From Malikia granosa (GTDB lineage Bacteria > Pseudomonadota > Gammaproteobacteria > Burkholderiales > Burkholderiaceae_C), in contig NZ_PVLQ01000004.1 in the NCBI RefSeq assembly GCF_002980595.1, forward strand, positions 1 to 42,958: 42,958 bases of DNA. The letters run 5' to 3'. Below are positions 16,305 to 25,255 of the stretch, piece after piece (positions within the stretch are counted from its first letter, which is position 1; every line of letters begins with the position of its first letter). The position numbers and the translations under genes were made by a program. Under the pieces are notes generated by a model that worked only from the letters and a program-made list of their open reading frames with translations, searched no databases and was not told the DNA's origin.

Positions 16305-17099
16305 ATGAAACATCGACTCAAGATCGCCGCTGCGGTGCTGGCACTGCTGACCTCGGCCGTACAAGCGCAGGACCTGTTCAGCCGCAACAAGCCGATCGAC
16401 TTCGAGTTCCTGCAGGAAATTCCGGCCAGCGCGACCATAGGCCAGCACCCCATCATCCCGACCGGGAAGCCGCACAGATTGCTGTTCCTGGAGGCCCATC
16501 AATCAAGCGGCCTGGGATCCGGGCTGCCGCTGGGATCGGCCTGGCTGGCCGACCTCGAAGGGGACAAGGCCGTCGCGCTGATTTACCTATTTAGCAACCT
16601 GGCACAGAACATCCACATCGGCGAGCCGAATGAGGAGCTCTGCCAAGGCGACGACTTGATCTGGAAACGTTCCAGCAAGGGCCGGTTCTCGGACGTCAAC
16701 TGCGCCACACTTCGACATTACGTCTATCCGTTCCTGCGCAATGAAGGCGATTTGGGAGACATTGTCAGCAAGCTCAAGTCAAGGGAAATCGAGCTACCCA
16801 GCGAGGTGATCGAGATCGGACTCAGCCGCCACATGGAACAGGGCCGTGTGCTGCTGTTCCGGATTTACTTGAATCCAAGGGCGCTGGGACAGGACTTCAG
16901 GTCGGACATGAGATGGTCACCCAACTACCTGTCCGAGGGCCTGCATGACGACCCGGGCAAGCAGGCGATCATCGAGCGGCTGAAGTCCTGGGCCACACAG
17001 GCCCAGGATCGCATGAGCCAGGCGCTGTTCCTCAAGGCTGATGCGTTCAAGGGCCTGCCCGACCTGATCCCGGCCGTGCAATCAACCAAACCCGAATGA
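16305..17099 (+). CDS. Exported protein of unknown function
   Basis: A 264-residue protein I do not recognise. MKHRLKIAAAVLALLTSAVQAQ is a clear signal peptide with a likely cut after AQA. The mature part is mixed alpha/beta with two cysteines about 20 residues apart (ELCQGDD and VNCATL), which could form a disulfide. There is no catalytic motif I can name. GGGAGG stands six bases before the ATG. It is divergent from the M16 peptidase and 55 bases ahead of sbcD, on the same strand, so it may be co-transcribed with sbcDC without being related in function. Confidence 0.75.
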   Translation: MKHRLKIAAAVLALLTSAVQAQDLFSRNKPIDFEFLQEIPASATIGQHPIIPTGKPHRLLFLEAHQSSGLGSGLPLGSAWLADLEGDKAVALIYLFSNLAQNIHIGEPNEELCQGDDLIWKRSSKGRFSDVNCATLRHYVYPFLRNEGDLGDIVSKLKSREIELPSEVIEIGLSRHMEQGRVLLFRIYLNPRALGQDFRSDMRWSPNYLSEGLHDDPGKQAIIERLKSWATQAQDRMSQALFLKADAFKGLPDLIPAVQSTKPE

Positions 17100-17154
17100 A
17101 GGTCGCGCGAGACGCTGGATCGCTCACACGGGATCGCAATAATGCGGTCCTGAC

Positions 17155-18450
17155 ATGAGAATCCTCCACACCTCCGACTGGCACCTGGGGCAGACGCTGC
17201 ACCAGTACGAGCGCGGCTACGAGCACGCGCGCTTCCTCGACTGGCTGCTCGATCAGCTGGAAGCCGAACGGGTCGACGCGCTGCTGATCGCGGGCGACAT
17301 CTTCGACAACACCAACCCCTCGGCCGCCTCGCAGCAGCAGCTGTATCGCTTCCTGCAGCAGGCAAGAGCGCGGGTGCCGCATCTGGCGATCGTCATGACG
17401 GCGGGCAACCACGACTCGCCGGGTCGCATCGAGGCGCCGGGTCCGCTGCTGTCGCTGCTCGACGCGAGCGCGATCGGCGCAGTCGGCCGTCCCCTGGAGC
17501 ACAGCGCCGATGCCAGCGCCGAAGAGGCGGCGGACCGGCTGGAGCGGCTCGACCGCCTGATCGTGCCGCTCAGGGACCGCGCCGGGCAGATAGCGGCCTG
17601 GTGCATCGCGATGCCCTTCCTGCGCCCGGCCGACCTGCCGCGGATCGAAGGCGAAGGCGAGGGTCAGGCCGATCCCTATCTGGCCGGCATGGCCTTGCTC
17701 TATCGCCAGGCCTGGCAGCGGGTGCAGAGCAAGCGATCCCCGGGCCAGGCCGTGGTCGCGATGGGACATTGCCACATGACGGGCGGCCAGGTTTCGGAGG
17801 AGTCCGAGCGCCGGCTCGTGATCGGCGGCGCCGAGGCACTGCCAGCCAGCCTGTTCGACCCCGGCATCGCCTATGTCGCGCTGGGCCACCTGCACCTGGC
17901 GCAGCGCGTCGGCGGCAACGAGACGCGACGCTACTGCGGCAGTCCGTTGCCGCTGTCCTTCTCCGAGGTCGACTACCCGCATCAGGTGCTGCTGGTCGAG
18001 CTGGCAGGCGAGGCAGTCGCGTCGGTGCGCGAGCTGCGCATCCCGCGCGCGGTCGAGCTGCTGCGGGTGCCGAAGCGAGCAGCCGCGCTGGAACAGGTGC
18101 TGGCGCAACTCGAGGCGCTGGATCTGCCCGAGCGGCCCGAGGCCGAGCAGCCCTATCTGCAGGTGCGCGTGCAACTCAGCCAGCCCGAGCCGGGACTGCG
18201 CGCCCGCATCGAGGCCGCGCTGGCCGACAAGCCGGTGCGGCTGGTGCGCATCGAGACCAGCAGCGCGCGCAGCGTCGCGGCAGACGCCGTGGATGCGGCA
18301 CCGACCGCCTCGGTCGAGGAACTGGCCGCGCTGGCGCCGGCCGACTTCTTCGGCCGGCTCTACCGGCACCGCTTCGGCGCCGAGCCGGCACAGGAGCTGC
18401 TGCAGGCCTTCGACGAACTGCTGGCCCAGGCGCAGGAGGAAGCCAAATGA
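17155..18450 (+). CDS. sbcD: Exonuclease SbcCD subunit D (Mre11-like nuclease)
   Basis: Metal-dependent nuclease subunit of SbcCD, which cuts hairpins and processes double-strand ends. It has 431 residues with all calcineurin-type metallophosphatase motifs: HTSDWHLGQ (5-13), AGDIFDN (46-52), GNHDSPG (84-90), GHCH (about 204) and GHLH (about 244). The C-terminal ~100 residues form the capping and SbcC-binding part. It overlaps sbcC by four bases (ATGA), which indicates translational coupling. Confidence 0.96.
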   Translation: MRILHTSDWHLGQTLHQYERGYEHARFLDWLLDQLEAERVDALLIAGDIFDNTNPSAASQQQLYRFLQQARARVPHLAIVMTAGNHDSPGRIEAPGPLLSLLDASAIGAVGRPLEHSADASAEEAADRLERLDRLIVPLRDRAGQIAAWCIAMPFLRPADLPRIEGEGEGQADPYLAGMALLYRQAWQRVQSKRSPGQAVVAMGHCHMTGGQVSEESERRLVIGGAEALPASLFDPGIAYVALGHLHLAQRVGGNETRRYCGSPLPLSFSEVDYPHQVLLVELAGEAVASVRELRIPRAVELLRVPKRAAALEQVLAQLEALDLPERPEAEQPYLQVRVQLSQPEPGLRARIEAALADKPVRLVRIETSSARSVAADAVDAAPTASVEELAALAPADFFGRLYRHRFGAEPAQELLQAFDELLAQAQEEAK

Positions 18451-21400
18451 GGATACTGGCGATCCGGGGCCGCAACCTGGCCTCGCTCTCGAACGGGTTC
18501 GAGGTCGACTTCACGGCCGAGCCGCTGGCCTCGGCCGGCCTGTTCGCGATCACCGGCCCGACCGGCGCGGGCAAGAGCACCTTGCTCGACGCGCTCTGCC
18601 TGGCGCTGTACGAGCGCACGCCCCGGCTGTCGCGCGCGAACTCGCGCAGCGAGAGCGTGCCCGACGTGGGCGAACATGCCATCGGCAGCTCCGACCCGCG
18701 CAACCTGCTGCGCCGCGGCGCCGGCGAGGGCTGGGCCGAGGTCGACTTCGTCGGCAGCGATGGTCAGGGATACCGCTCGCGCTGGACCGTGCGGCGCGCG
18801 CGCGGCAAGCAGGACGGCAAGCTGCAGGCCAGCGAGATCAGCCTGTCACGCCTTGCCGACGGCCAGCTGCTGGGCGACCACCGCAAGACCGAGACGCTGC
18901 GCCAGATCGAGGCCGTGATCGGCCTGAACTTCGAGCAGTTCACGCGCGCGGTGCTGCTGGCGCAGAACGACTTCGCGACTTTCCTGAAGGCCGGCGACGA
19001 CGAGCGCGCCGAGCTGCTGCAGACGCTGACCGGCACCGAGACCTTCTCGCGCCTGTCGGTGCTGGCCTTCGAGCGCATGAAGGATGAGCGCAAGGCGCTC
19101 GATCAGCTGTACCAGCAGCTGCAGGACTGCCAGCCGCTGGCGCCCGAAGAGCGCGCGCAGGCCGAGGCAGGCTTGATCGATGCCAATCGGCAGCTGCAGG
19201 CGCTCGAGCGCGAGCGCGGCGCGCTGACCGAGCGGCAGAACTGGCATCGGCAGCGCGAGCAGCTGCTGGGCCAGCAAGCCGAGGCCGAGACCCGGCTGGC
19301 CGTCGCGCAGACGATGCACGCTGCGGCGCAGGACCGGCGCGCTTGCCTGCAACAGCTCGAGCGGGTGCAGCCCGCGCGGCCGATCGCGACCGAGATCGAA
19401 CGGGCCCAGGCCGCGCTGGCCGCCGAGCAATCCGCCATCGAGCAGCTGCAGGCCCAGGCCAGCCAGGCCGGCCACGAGCTCGAGCGGCTGGGGGCGGCGC
19501 AGCAACAGGCCCTGCTGCAACAGCAGGCGGCCAGGCAGGCGCTAGCCGAGGCCCGGCCGCTGATCGAGCAGGCCAGGACGCTGGACGGGCTGATCGCGGC
19601 GAGCGTGCCGCGCGAGCAGCAGGCCGTCCAGTCGCACGCCGATGCAGCCAGGACACTTGCACAGGCACAAGTGCAGCAGCAGCAGACTGCCGCGCGCCAG
19701 CAGCAGGACAGCCAGGAGCTGCAGGCGGTGCAGCAATGGCTGGAGCAGCACGAGGGCCGGCGCGAGCTCGCGCAGGGCTGGCCGCGCTGGCAGGCCCTGT
19801 TCGAGCGCGCCAATGCGCTGCAATCACGACGGGCGGCGGAGCAGGAGCAGGCCGAATCGCTGCAGCAGCAGGTGCAGCAACAGACCGACCAGCTCGCGCA
19901 AGGCCAGGCCGGACTCGCAGGCGCCGATGCCAGCTGCGCGCAGGCCCAGCACCGGCTGGAACAGGCCACGGCCGCCTGCGCCGGCAGCGATGCGGCAGCG
20001 CTGGCGGCCGACAAGTCGGCGCTGCAGGCCAGGCGCGAGTCGCTGCGGGAATTCGCGCAGCTCGGACAGCAGCTGCAGCAGCTCGACTTGCGCCACGCCC
20101 AGCTGCTGGACAAGCAGAAGACCCCGTCCGATGCGCTGGCCGACGCCGACCGGCAGCTCGCAGTGCTGGCGCAGCAGCTGCCGGCCGATCAGGCCGCGCT
20201 GGAATCGGTGCAGCAGGCACTGCAAGCGGCCCGGCTGGCGGCCAGCGCCAGTGCCGAGGCCCTGCGCGCCAGCCTGCAGCCGGGACTGCCCTGCCCGGTC
20301 TGCGGCTCGACCGAGCATCCGCAGGCGCAGGCCACGGCCGCGGTCGATGCGCTGCTGGAAGTGCTGGAATCGCAGGCGAAAGCCAGCCGGCGAACGCTGG
20401 ACGAGCAGCTGCGGCAGCAGGCCGGCGCCGAGGCGCAGCGGCAGTTCGCGGCCCAGGCGCTGAGCGAACTCGAGGCCGAACTCGCGGCGCTCGCCGGCGA
20501 GCGCGAGGCTACCCGGTCAGCCTGGCAGGCGCACGAGCGGCAGGCCGACTGCTCCGCACTGGCCTCCGACCAGCACGAGCCCTGGCTGGCGCAACAGCTG
20601 GCAGCAGTGCAGGTCGCGCTGCAGCAGATCGAACAGCGCGAGGCACAGCTGCGCGCGCAGCTGCGCGAGCGCGAACAGGCCCAGCTCGCGCTCGATCAGG
20701 CGCGCAGCGGGCGCGACGACTGGCGACTGCGCGTGCAGGCGCTGCAGCAGCAGGCCGCATTGACCGCACAGCAGCTCCAGGCCGCGCTGCAGCAGCGGGC
20801 CCGGATCGAGCAGGACACTGAGGCGCTGCTGGAGCAGCTCGATGCCGCCTTCGCGCGCGCCGCCTGGCGCGAACAATGGCTGGCCGACCCGCAGGCCTAC
20901 TGCGCCCGCCTGCGCGAGCAGGTGCAGGAATGGACCAGCGCCAGCGAGCGCTGCGCGGCCCTGCAGGCCGGACTGCAGCTGCTGGCGCAACAGGCCGACA
21001 GCCGCCAGCAGGCCTGCGAACAGGCGGGCCGGCTGGAACAGACCCAGGCGCAGGCGCTGCAGCAGATCGAGGCCGAACTGGCGCAATACCGGCAGCAGCG
21101 CGCCGCGCTGTTCGGCGGCGATCCGGCGGATCAGGTCACAGCCAGGCTGCAGTCCGAGGTCGAACAGGCCGATCAGCGGCAGGCCAGCGCGCTCGAGGCG
21201 CTGCAACAGGCACGCGAGCAACAGACGCGCCTGCAAGAGGCGCAACACCAGACCGGCTTGCGGCTGGCGCAGCAACAGCGCGAGCTGCAGCAGGCCAGGC
21301 TCGCGCTGCAGCGCTGGCTGGACGACTTCAACGCCGCGCAAGGCGAAGCGGCAGCGGCGCTGGGCTCAGCCGAGCTGACGACCCTGCTGGCCACCCCGGC

Positions 21401-22193
21401 CGATGCGATCGCCCGCGAGCGCGAGGCGCTGCAACAACTCGATGCCGAAATGCAGCAGGCGCAGGCCGTGCTGCAGGACCGCGCGCAGATGCTGCGCCAG
21501 CATGAAGCCGGGCGCAGCCAGATCGACGATACGGCCGAACTCGAACGGCTGGCGCAGGAGCTCGCGCAGCGGCTGCAGGCGGCGACCGATGCGCTGGCGG
21601 GCTTGCGACTGGAACTGGCGCAGGACGACGAGCGGCTGCAGCGCTCGGCCGGCATCCGCGAACGACTCGAGGTCCAGGCCGCGCGGACCCGGACCTGGGA
21701 GCAGCTCGGCGAGCTGATCGGATCGGCCGACGGCAAGAAGTTCCGCAACTTCGCGCAGCAGCTCACGCTCGACATCCTGCTGGACTATGCCAACGCGCAC
21801 CTGCAGGGCCTCACGCGCCGCTACCGTATCCTGCGCCTGCGCGACAGCCTCGGGCTGCTGGTGGTGGACCAGGACATGGGCGACGAGCAGCGCTCGGTGC
21901 ATTCGCTCTCGGGCGGCGAGTCCTTCCTGGTCTCGCTGGCGCTGGCGCTCGGCCTGGCCTCGCTGTCCTCGCACCGGGTCAAGGTCGAGTCGCTATTCAT
22001 CGACGAGGGCTTCGGCAGCCTGGACGCCGAATCGCTCAACATCGCGATCGACGCGCTCGACCGCCTGCAGGCCATGGGGCGCAAGGTCGGCGTGATCTCG
22101 CATGTGCAGGAGATGACCGAGCGCATCGGCACCCGGGTCCGGGTCAGCCGGCTCAGCGGCGGCGCCAGTCGCATCGTCGTCGAGGGGCGCTGA
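18447..22193 (+). CDS. sbcC: Exonuclease SbcCD subunit C (Rad50-like SMC ATPase)
   Basis: ATPase subunit of SbcCD, 1248 residues. Walker A is GPTGAGKSTLLDAL (37-50). Two long coiled-coil arms rich in Gln, Ala, Glu and Leu flank the zinc hook CPVC (616-619), almost exactly at the centre. The ABC signature SLSGGESFLVSLALALGLA (about 1153) and Walker B ESLFIDEGFGSLD (about 1183) follow. The start is the ATG at 18447 inside the sbcD stop; the frame is open far upstream, but that is a shadow over sbcD. The arms are unusually rich in CAG-type Gln codons. Confidence 0.96.
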   Translation: MRILAIRGRNLASLSNGFEVDFTAEPLASAGLFAITGPTGAGKSTLLDALCLALYERTPRLSRANSRSESVPDVGEHAIGSSDPRNLLRRGAGEGWAEVDFVGSDGQGYRSRWTVRRARGKQDGKLQASEISLSRLADGQLLGDHRKTETLRQIEAVIGLNFEQFTRAVLLAQNDFATFLKAGDDERAELLQTLTGTETFSRLSVLAFERMKDERKALDQLYQQLQDCQPLAPEERAQAEAGLIDANRQLQALERERGALTERQNWHRQREQLLGQQAEAETRLAVAQTMHAAAQDRRACLQQLERVQPARPIATEIERAQAALAAEQSAIEQLQAQASQAGHELERLGAAQQQALLQQQAARQALAEARPLIEQARTLDGLIAASVPREQQAVQSHADAARTLAQAQVQQQQTAARQQQDSQELQAVQQWLEQHEGRRELAQGWPRWQALFERANALQSRRAAEQEQAESLQQQVQQQTDQLAQGQAGLAGADASCAQAQHRLEQATAACAGSDAAALAADKSALQARRESLREFAQLGQQLQQLDLRHAQLLDKQKTPSDALADADRQLAVLAQQLPADQAALESVQQALQAARLAASASAEALRASLQPGLPCPVCGSTEHPQAQATAAVDALLEVLESQAKASRRTLDEQLRQQAGAEAQRQFAAQALSELEAELAALAGEREATRSAWQAHERQADCSALASDQHEPWLAQQLAAVQVALQQIEQREAQLRAQLREREQAQLALDQARSGRDDWRLRVQALQQQAALTAQQLQAALQQRARIEQDTEALLEQLDAAFARAAWREQWLADPQAYCARLREQVQEWTSASERCAALQAGLQLLAQQADSRQQACEQAGRLEQTQAQALQQIEAELAQYRQQRAALFGGDPADQVTARLQSEVEQADQRQASALEALQQAREQQTRLQEAQHQTGLRLAQQQRELQQARLALQRWLDDFNAAQGEAAAALGSAELTTLLATPADAIAREREALQQLDAEMQQAQAVLQDRAQMLRQHEAGRSQIDDTAELERLAQELAQRLQAATDALAGLRLELAQDDERLQRSAGIRERLEVQAARTRTWEQLGELIGSADGKKFRNFAQQLTLDILLDYANAHLQGLTRRYRILRLRDSLGLLVVDQDMGDEQRSVHSLSGGESFLVSLALALGLASLSSHRVKVESLFIDEGFGSLDAESLNIAIDALDRLQAMGRKVGVISHVQEMTERIGTRVRVSRLSGGASRIVVEGR

Positions 22194-22254
22194 GACAGCA
22201 GCGGCCCGTCAGGCATTGCCAGGCTGAGACGTAGTCCACGGCCCGGCCAACGGA

Positions 22255-25254
22255 TCAGCCTGCAAGCAGCCGCAGCCCGGGCGGCAAGGATTCGCCGTAG
22301 CTCAGGCGCTGCTCGGCCGCCTCGAGCTCGACCCGCTCGCGCAGCATCCGGCGCCAGGGCTCGGGCGCCTTGATCTCGGCCAGGCGCTGCAGCACCTGCT
22401 CGCGCCATTGCGGCGCCAGGTCGCGCGCGCGGTCGCCGCTGACGCGCGCGATCTGCACCGCCGCGAAGGCCGCCGGCTCGACCCGGCGCCAGTCGAGCGC
22501 CAGCAGCGCCTGCAGCCAGGCGGTCGCGGTCTCGGGCGAAACCACGTTCTGCGCCTGGCCATGGAGCGAGACCCGCGCGCCCAGCCGGCCGACCACCCAC
22601 CAGGCGCTGGCCGGCTCGGTCGGCCTGGGCGCAGCCGCCTTGCTGGCCTTGTCCGCGCGGGCTGCGGCCCTGGCGCCGCTGGCCGGGGCAGCCTTCTGCA
22701 ACCGCCCGACCAGCCAGTCGCCCAACTCGGCGCGATAGGCCTGCGGCACCCGCTCGAGCGCCGCCACCAGCCGCAGCATGTCGTCGTAGCTGCCCTTGAG
22801 CGGATGGGAAGCCGATCGGCTGGTGACGATCTGCTCCAGCGTCGCGCCGACGGTCTGCAGCAGCTCGAGTTGCTGCGCCTCGCCCAGGCCGCCGGCCGCG
22901 CGACGCCAGAGCGTCCACCATTCGGACCAGTTATTGCTCTCGGCACCGAACTGCAGGCCCTGCGGATAGAGTTCCCACAGCCGGGCCACCCGCCAGTCGT
23001 CGAGCGGTGCACCGTCCCCCGGGCGCAGGCAGTAGCCGGCCAGGTTGAGCCAGGCGCGCTCATGCTCGGCCGAGCGGCGCCGGCGCCGGGCGCGCGCCAG
23101 CAGCGCATCGAACAGCGCGCGCAGCAACGCCAGCTCCCAGCCCTCGCGCGGCCCCAGCAATCGCTCGAGACCAGCGCGCAACTGGCGCACCTCCCTGGCC
23201 TCGACCCGCTGCGAGCCCTCGCCAAAGACGCGATCGAGCAGCGCGATCGCCTCGGCCAGCCGTGGATGTGCGGTCGGCAAGGCTTCGGTCCCATCAGCCC
23301 CTGCGGCTTCGGCCGCGCCGCGCAGCTGGAAGGCCAGCTGCCAGCGCCGGGCCGGGTCGTCGCAGGCCACGCAATGCACCTCGAGCGTGCCGACCTCGGT
23401 CATGCGGGTCAGCAGCTCGACCGTGACCTCGGCGCGGCGATTGCCTGGCTGCTGCTGCCCTCCCATGCCCGGCAGCGGCGCCAGCACCGCTTCGAGCGCA
23501 GGCAGGCGGACGAAGCGCTCGGCATCGAGCTCGACCAGCTCGCCGGCCTGCCAGCAGCCGTCGCCCGAAGCCGATGCGAGGTGAAAGCGCACCGCCTGGC
23601 CCAGGCGCAGCGCGAAGCGCCGGCCCGGCAAGGCCAGCTCTGTGCCCTCGGGCGTGCCGCGCGGCAGCAGGCACAGGCCCTGGGTGCGCCCTTGTTGCTC
23701 GAGCAGCAGGAAATAGCTGCGCGCCGCGCCGCCGCCGATGCCTGGCCCAAGGCCCGACAGGCGGCCCGCGCGCAGCAGCGCCTGCGCCACCGCGCCGCGC
23801 GCCACCGCGAGGTCGGGGTCGGCGTTGTGCAGCAGGCGCAGCGGCTGGCCGCGCCAGGATTCGAGCAGCTCGGTCAGTCGGCGCACCAGTGCCGGGGCAC
23901 GGAACACGCCGCCGTTGAGCAGCAGCGTGTCGGGCAGCGGAAAACCGCCCGCGCCCTCAGTCACGCCAGACCCCAGCGCCTCGCGCGCGGCCGCCGCATG
24001 GCGCTGCAGGAATTCGGCCAGGTGGTGGGTGATGGCGGGATCGGCCGGATAGGGCAGGCCGAACTCGACCAGGCCGGCGCGCCGCTTGCGCGGCCGCTCG
24101 CTCGCGGGCTCGAGCGGCAGGAAGCCATCGACCACCAGGCGCTCGACCTCGGCGCGCGAGAGCTCGACCGAACGCGCGCCGCCGACCAGACGCGAACCGC
24201 CACCCAGCAGCGTGACCGATACCGATTCGGGCGCCTGCTCAGCCAGCAGCAGCTCCTTGGCCGCGCGGCAGCGCTGGACCAGCTGCGACAGACCGGCTGC
24301 CGGCAGCGGCGCACTGCCCGCCAGGCGGCGCTCGAGCTGATGCGCCAGCGCCAGGTCCATGTTGTCGCCGCCGAGCATCAGGTGGTCGCCGACGCCGATG
24401 CGGGTCAGCTGCGGCGGGCCGCCAACGGCATCGGGCTCGACACGCACCAGCGTCAGGTCGGTGGTGCCGCCGCCGACATCGACCACCAGCACCAGCCGGG
24501 AATCCGCCAGTTCAGCCGCCAGCCGCTCGCGATGGCGCAGCAGCCAGTCGTGGAAGGCCGCCTGCGGCTCCTCGAGCAGGCGCAGCGACCCAAGCCCGGC
24601 CAGCCGGGCGGCCTCGAGCGTGAGCGCGCGCGCACCCTCGTCGAACGAGGCCGGCACCGTCAGCGTGATCGCCTGCTGCTCGAGCGGATGGTCGGGAAAG
24701 CGCGCCAGCCAGGCCGCGCGCACATGGGCCAGGTAGCTCGCGCTGGCCGCGACCGGCGAGACCTTGGCGACCTCGTCGCCAGCGCCCCAGGGCAGGATGG
24801 CCGCGCTGCGGTCCACGCCCGGGTGCGACAGCCAGCTCTTGGCACTCGCCACCAACCGGCCCGGCTGCTGCGCGCCGAGCTGCCGGGCCCAGCGTCCGAT
24901 CACCGCTGGCGGCAAGCGGACAGCAGCGTCGCTACCGCCACCAGAACCAGAACCAGAACCATCGTCGTGCCCGATCAAGGCCGAAGCCGAAGCCGAAGCC
25001 GAAGCCGAGGCCAGGACGGGATCAGGCCATGGCAGCTGCAGGTCTGCCTCGGCCAGCTCGCCCGGCGCCGGGTGGTAGCGCAGCGAAGGCAGCAGCGCCA
25101 GCGCCGCGACCTGGCCCGGCGCGACCAGCTGCTCGATCTCGAGCAGCCGGACCTCGGGCTGCTCGGCCGCCAGGTCGGCCCAGGCCACGACCACATGGCT
25201 GGTGCCCAGGTCGATGCCGACCGCGTAGCGCGCGCTCAAGTCGGGACCTGCCAA
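22255..25254 (-). CDS. Hsp70-family ATPase with large C-terminal extension
   Basis: 999 residues. An N-terminal Hsp70/actin-type ATPase domain has phosphate-1 YAVGIDLGTSHVVVAW (10-25), phosphate-2 LVLVVDVGGGTTDLTLVRV and the adenosine motif LLNGGVFRAPALVRRL. It lacks a DnaK-like substrate-binding domain; instead ~450 mostly helical residues (about 550-999) follow. A Ser-Ala/Gly-Ser low-complexity stretch (about 80-105) is coded by hexanucleotide repeats. The start is TTG, one base after the stop of the second Hsp70 gene; another TTG at 25239 has a better ribosome site (GGCAGG, seven bases upstream) and is a fair alternative. Last gene of the DUF2760-Hsp70-Hsp70 set. Substrate unknown. Confidence 0.88.
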   Translation of the reverse strand: MAGPDLSARYAVGIDLGTSHVVVAWADLAAEQPEVRLLEIEQLVAPGQVAALALLPSLRYHPAPGELAEADLQLPWPDPVLASASASASASALIGHDDGSGSGSGGGSDAAVRLPPAVIGRWARQLGAQQPGRLVASAKSWLSHPGVDRSAAILPWGAGDEVAKVSPVAASASYLAHVRAAWLARFPDHPLEQQAITLTVPASFDEGARALTLEAARLAGLGSLRLLEEPQAAFHDWLLRHRERLAAELADSRLVLVVDVGGGTTDLTLVRVEPDAVGGPPQLTRIGVGDHLMLGGDNMDLALAHQLERRLAGSAPLPAAGLSQLVQRCRAAKELLLAEQAPESVSVTLLGGGSRLVGGARSVELSRAEVERLVVDGFLPLEPASERPRKRRAGLVEFGLPYPADPAITHHLAEFLQRHAAAAREALGSGVTEGAGGFPLPDTLLLNGGVFRAPALVRRLTELLESWRGQPLRLLHNADPDLAVARGAVAQALLRAGRLSGLGPGIGGGAARSYFLLLEQQGRTQGLCLLPRGTPEGTELALPGRRFALRLGQAVRFHLASASGDGCWQAGELVELDAERFVRLPALEAVLAPLPGMGGQQQPGNRRAEVTVELLTRMTEVGTLEVHCVACDDPARRWQLAFQLRGAAEAAGADGTEALPTAHPRLAEAIALLDRVFGEGSQRVEAREVRQLRAGLERLLGPREGWELALLRALFDALLARARRRRRSAEHERAWLNLAGYCLRPGDGAPLDDWRVARLWELYPQGLQFGAESNNWSEWWTLWRRAAGGLGEAQQLELLQTVGATLEQIVTSRSASHPLKGSYDDMLRLVAALERVPQAYRAELGDWLVGRLQKAAPASGARAAARADKASKAAAPRPTEPASAWWVVGRLGARVSLHGQAQNVVSPETATAWLQALLALDWRRVEPAAFAAVQIARVSGDRARDLAPQWREQVLQRLAEIKAPEPWRRMLRERVELEAAEQRLSYGESLPPGLRLLAG
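24941..25010. repeat. Hexanucleotide tandem repeats inside the Hsp70-like gene
   Basis: Two short arrays lie close together: (ccagaa) three times at 24941-24958 and (ccgaag) four times plus ccgagg at 24981-25010. In the gene (minus strand) they code Gly-Ser and Ser-Ala repeats. Units of six bases keep the reading frame, so gain or loss by slippage would change only linker length. Confidence 0.85.
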
Positions 25255-25255
25255 T

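Noticed and set aside
17601-18446. Upstream extension of the sbcC frame
   Set aside because: It overlaps sbcD in another frame and gives Arg/Ala-rich nonsense; the SbcC N-terminus begins at 18447.
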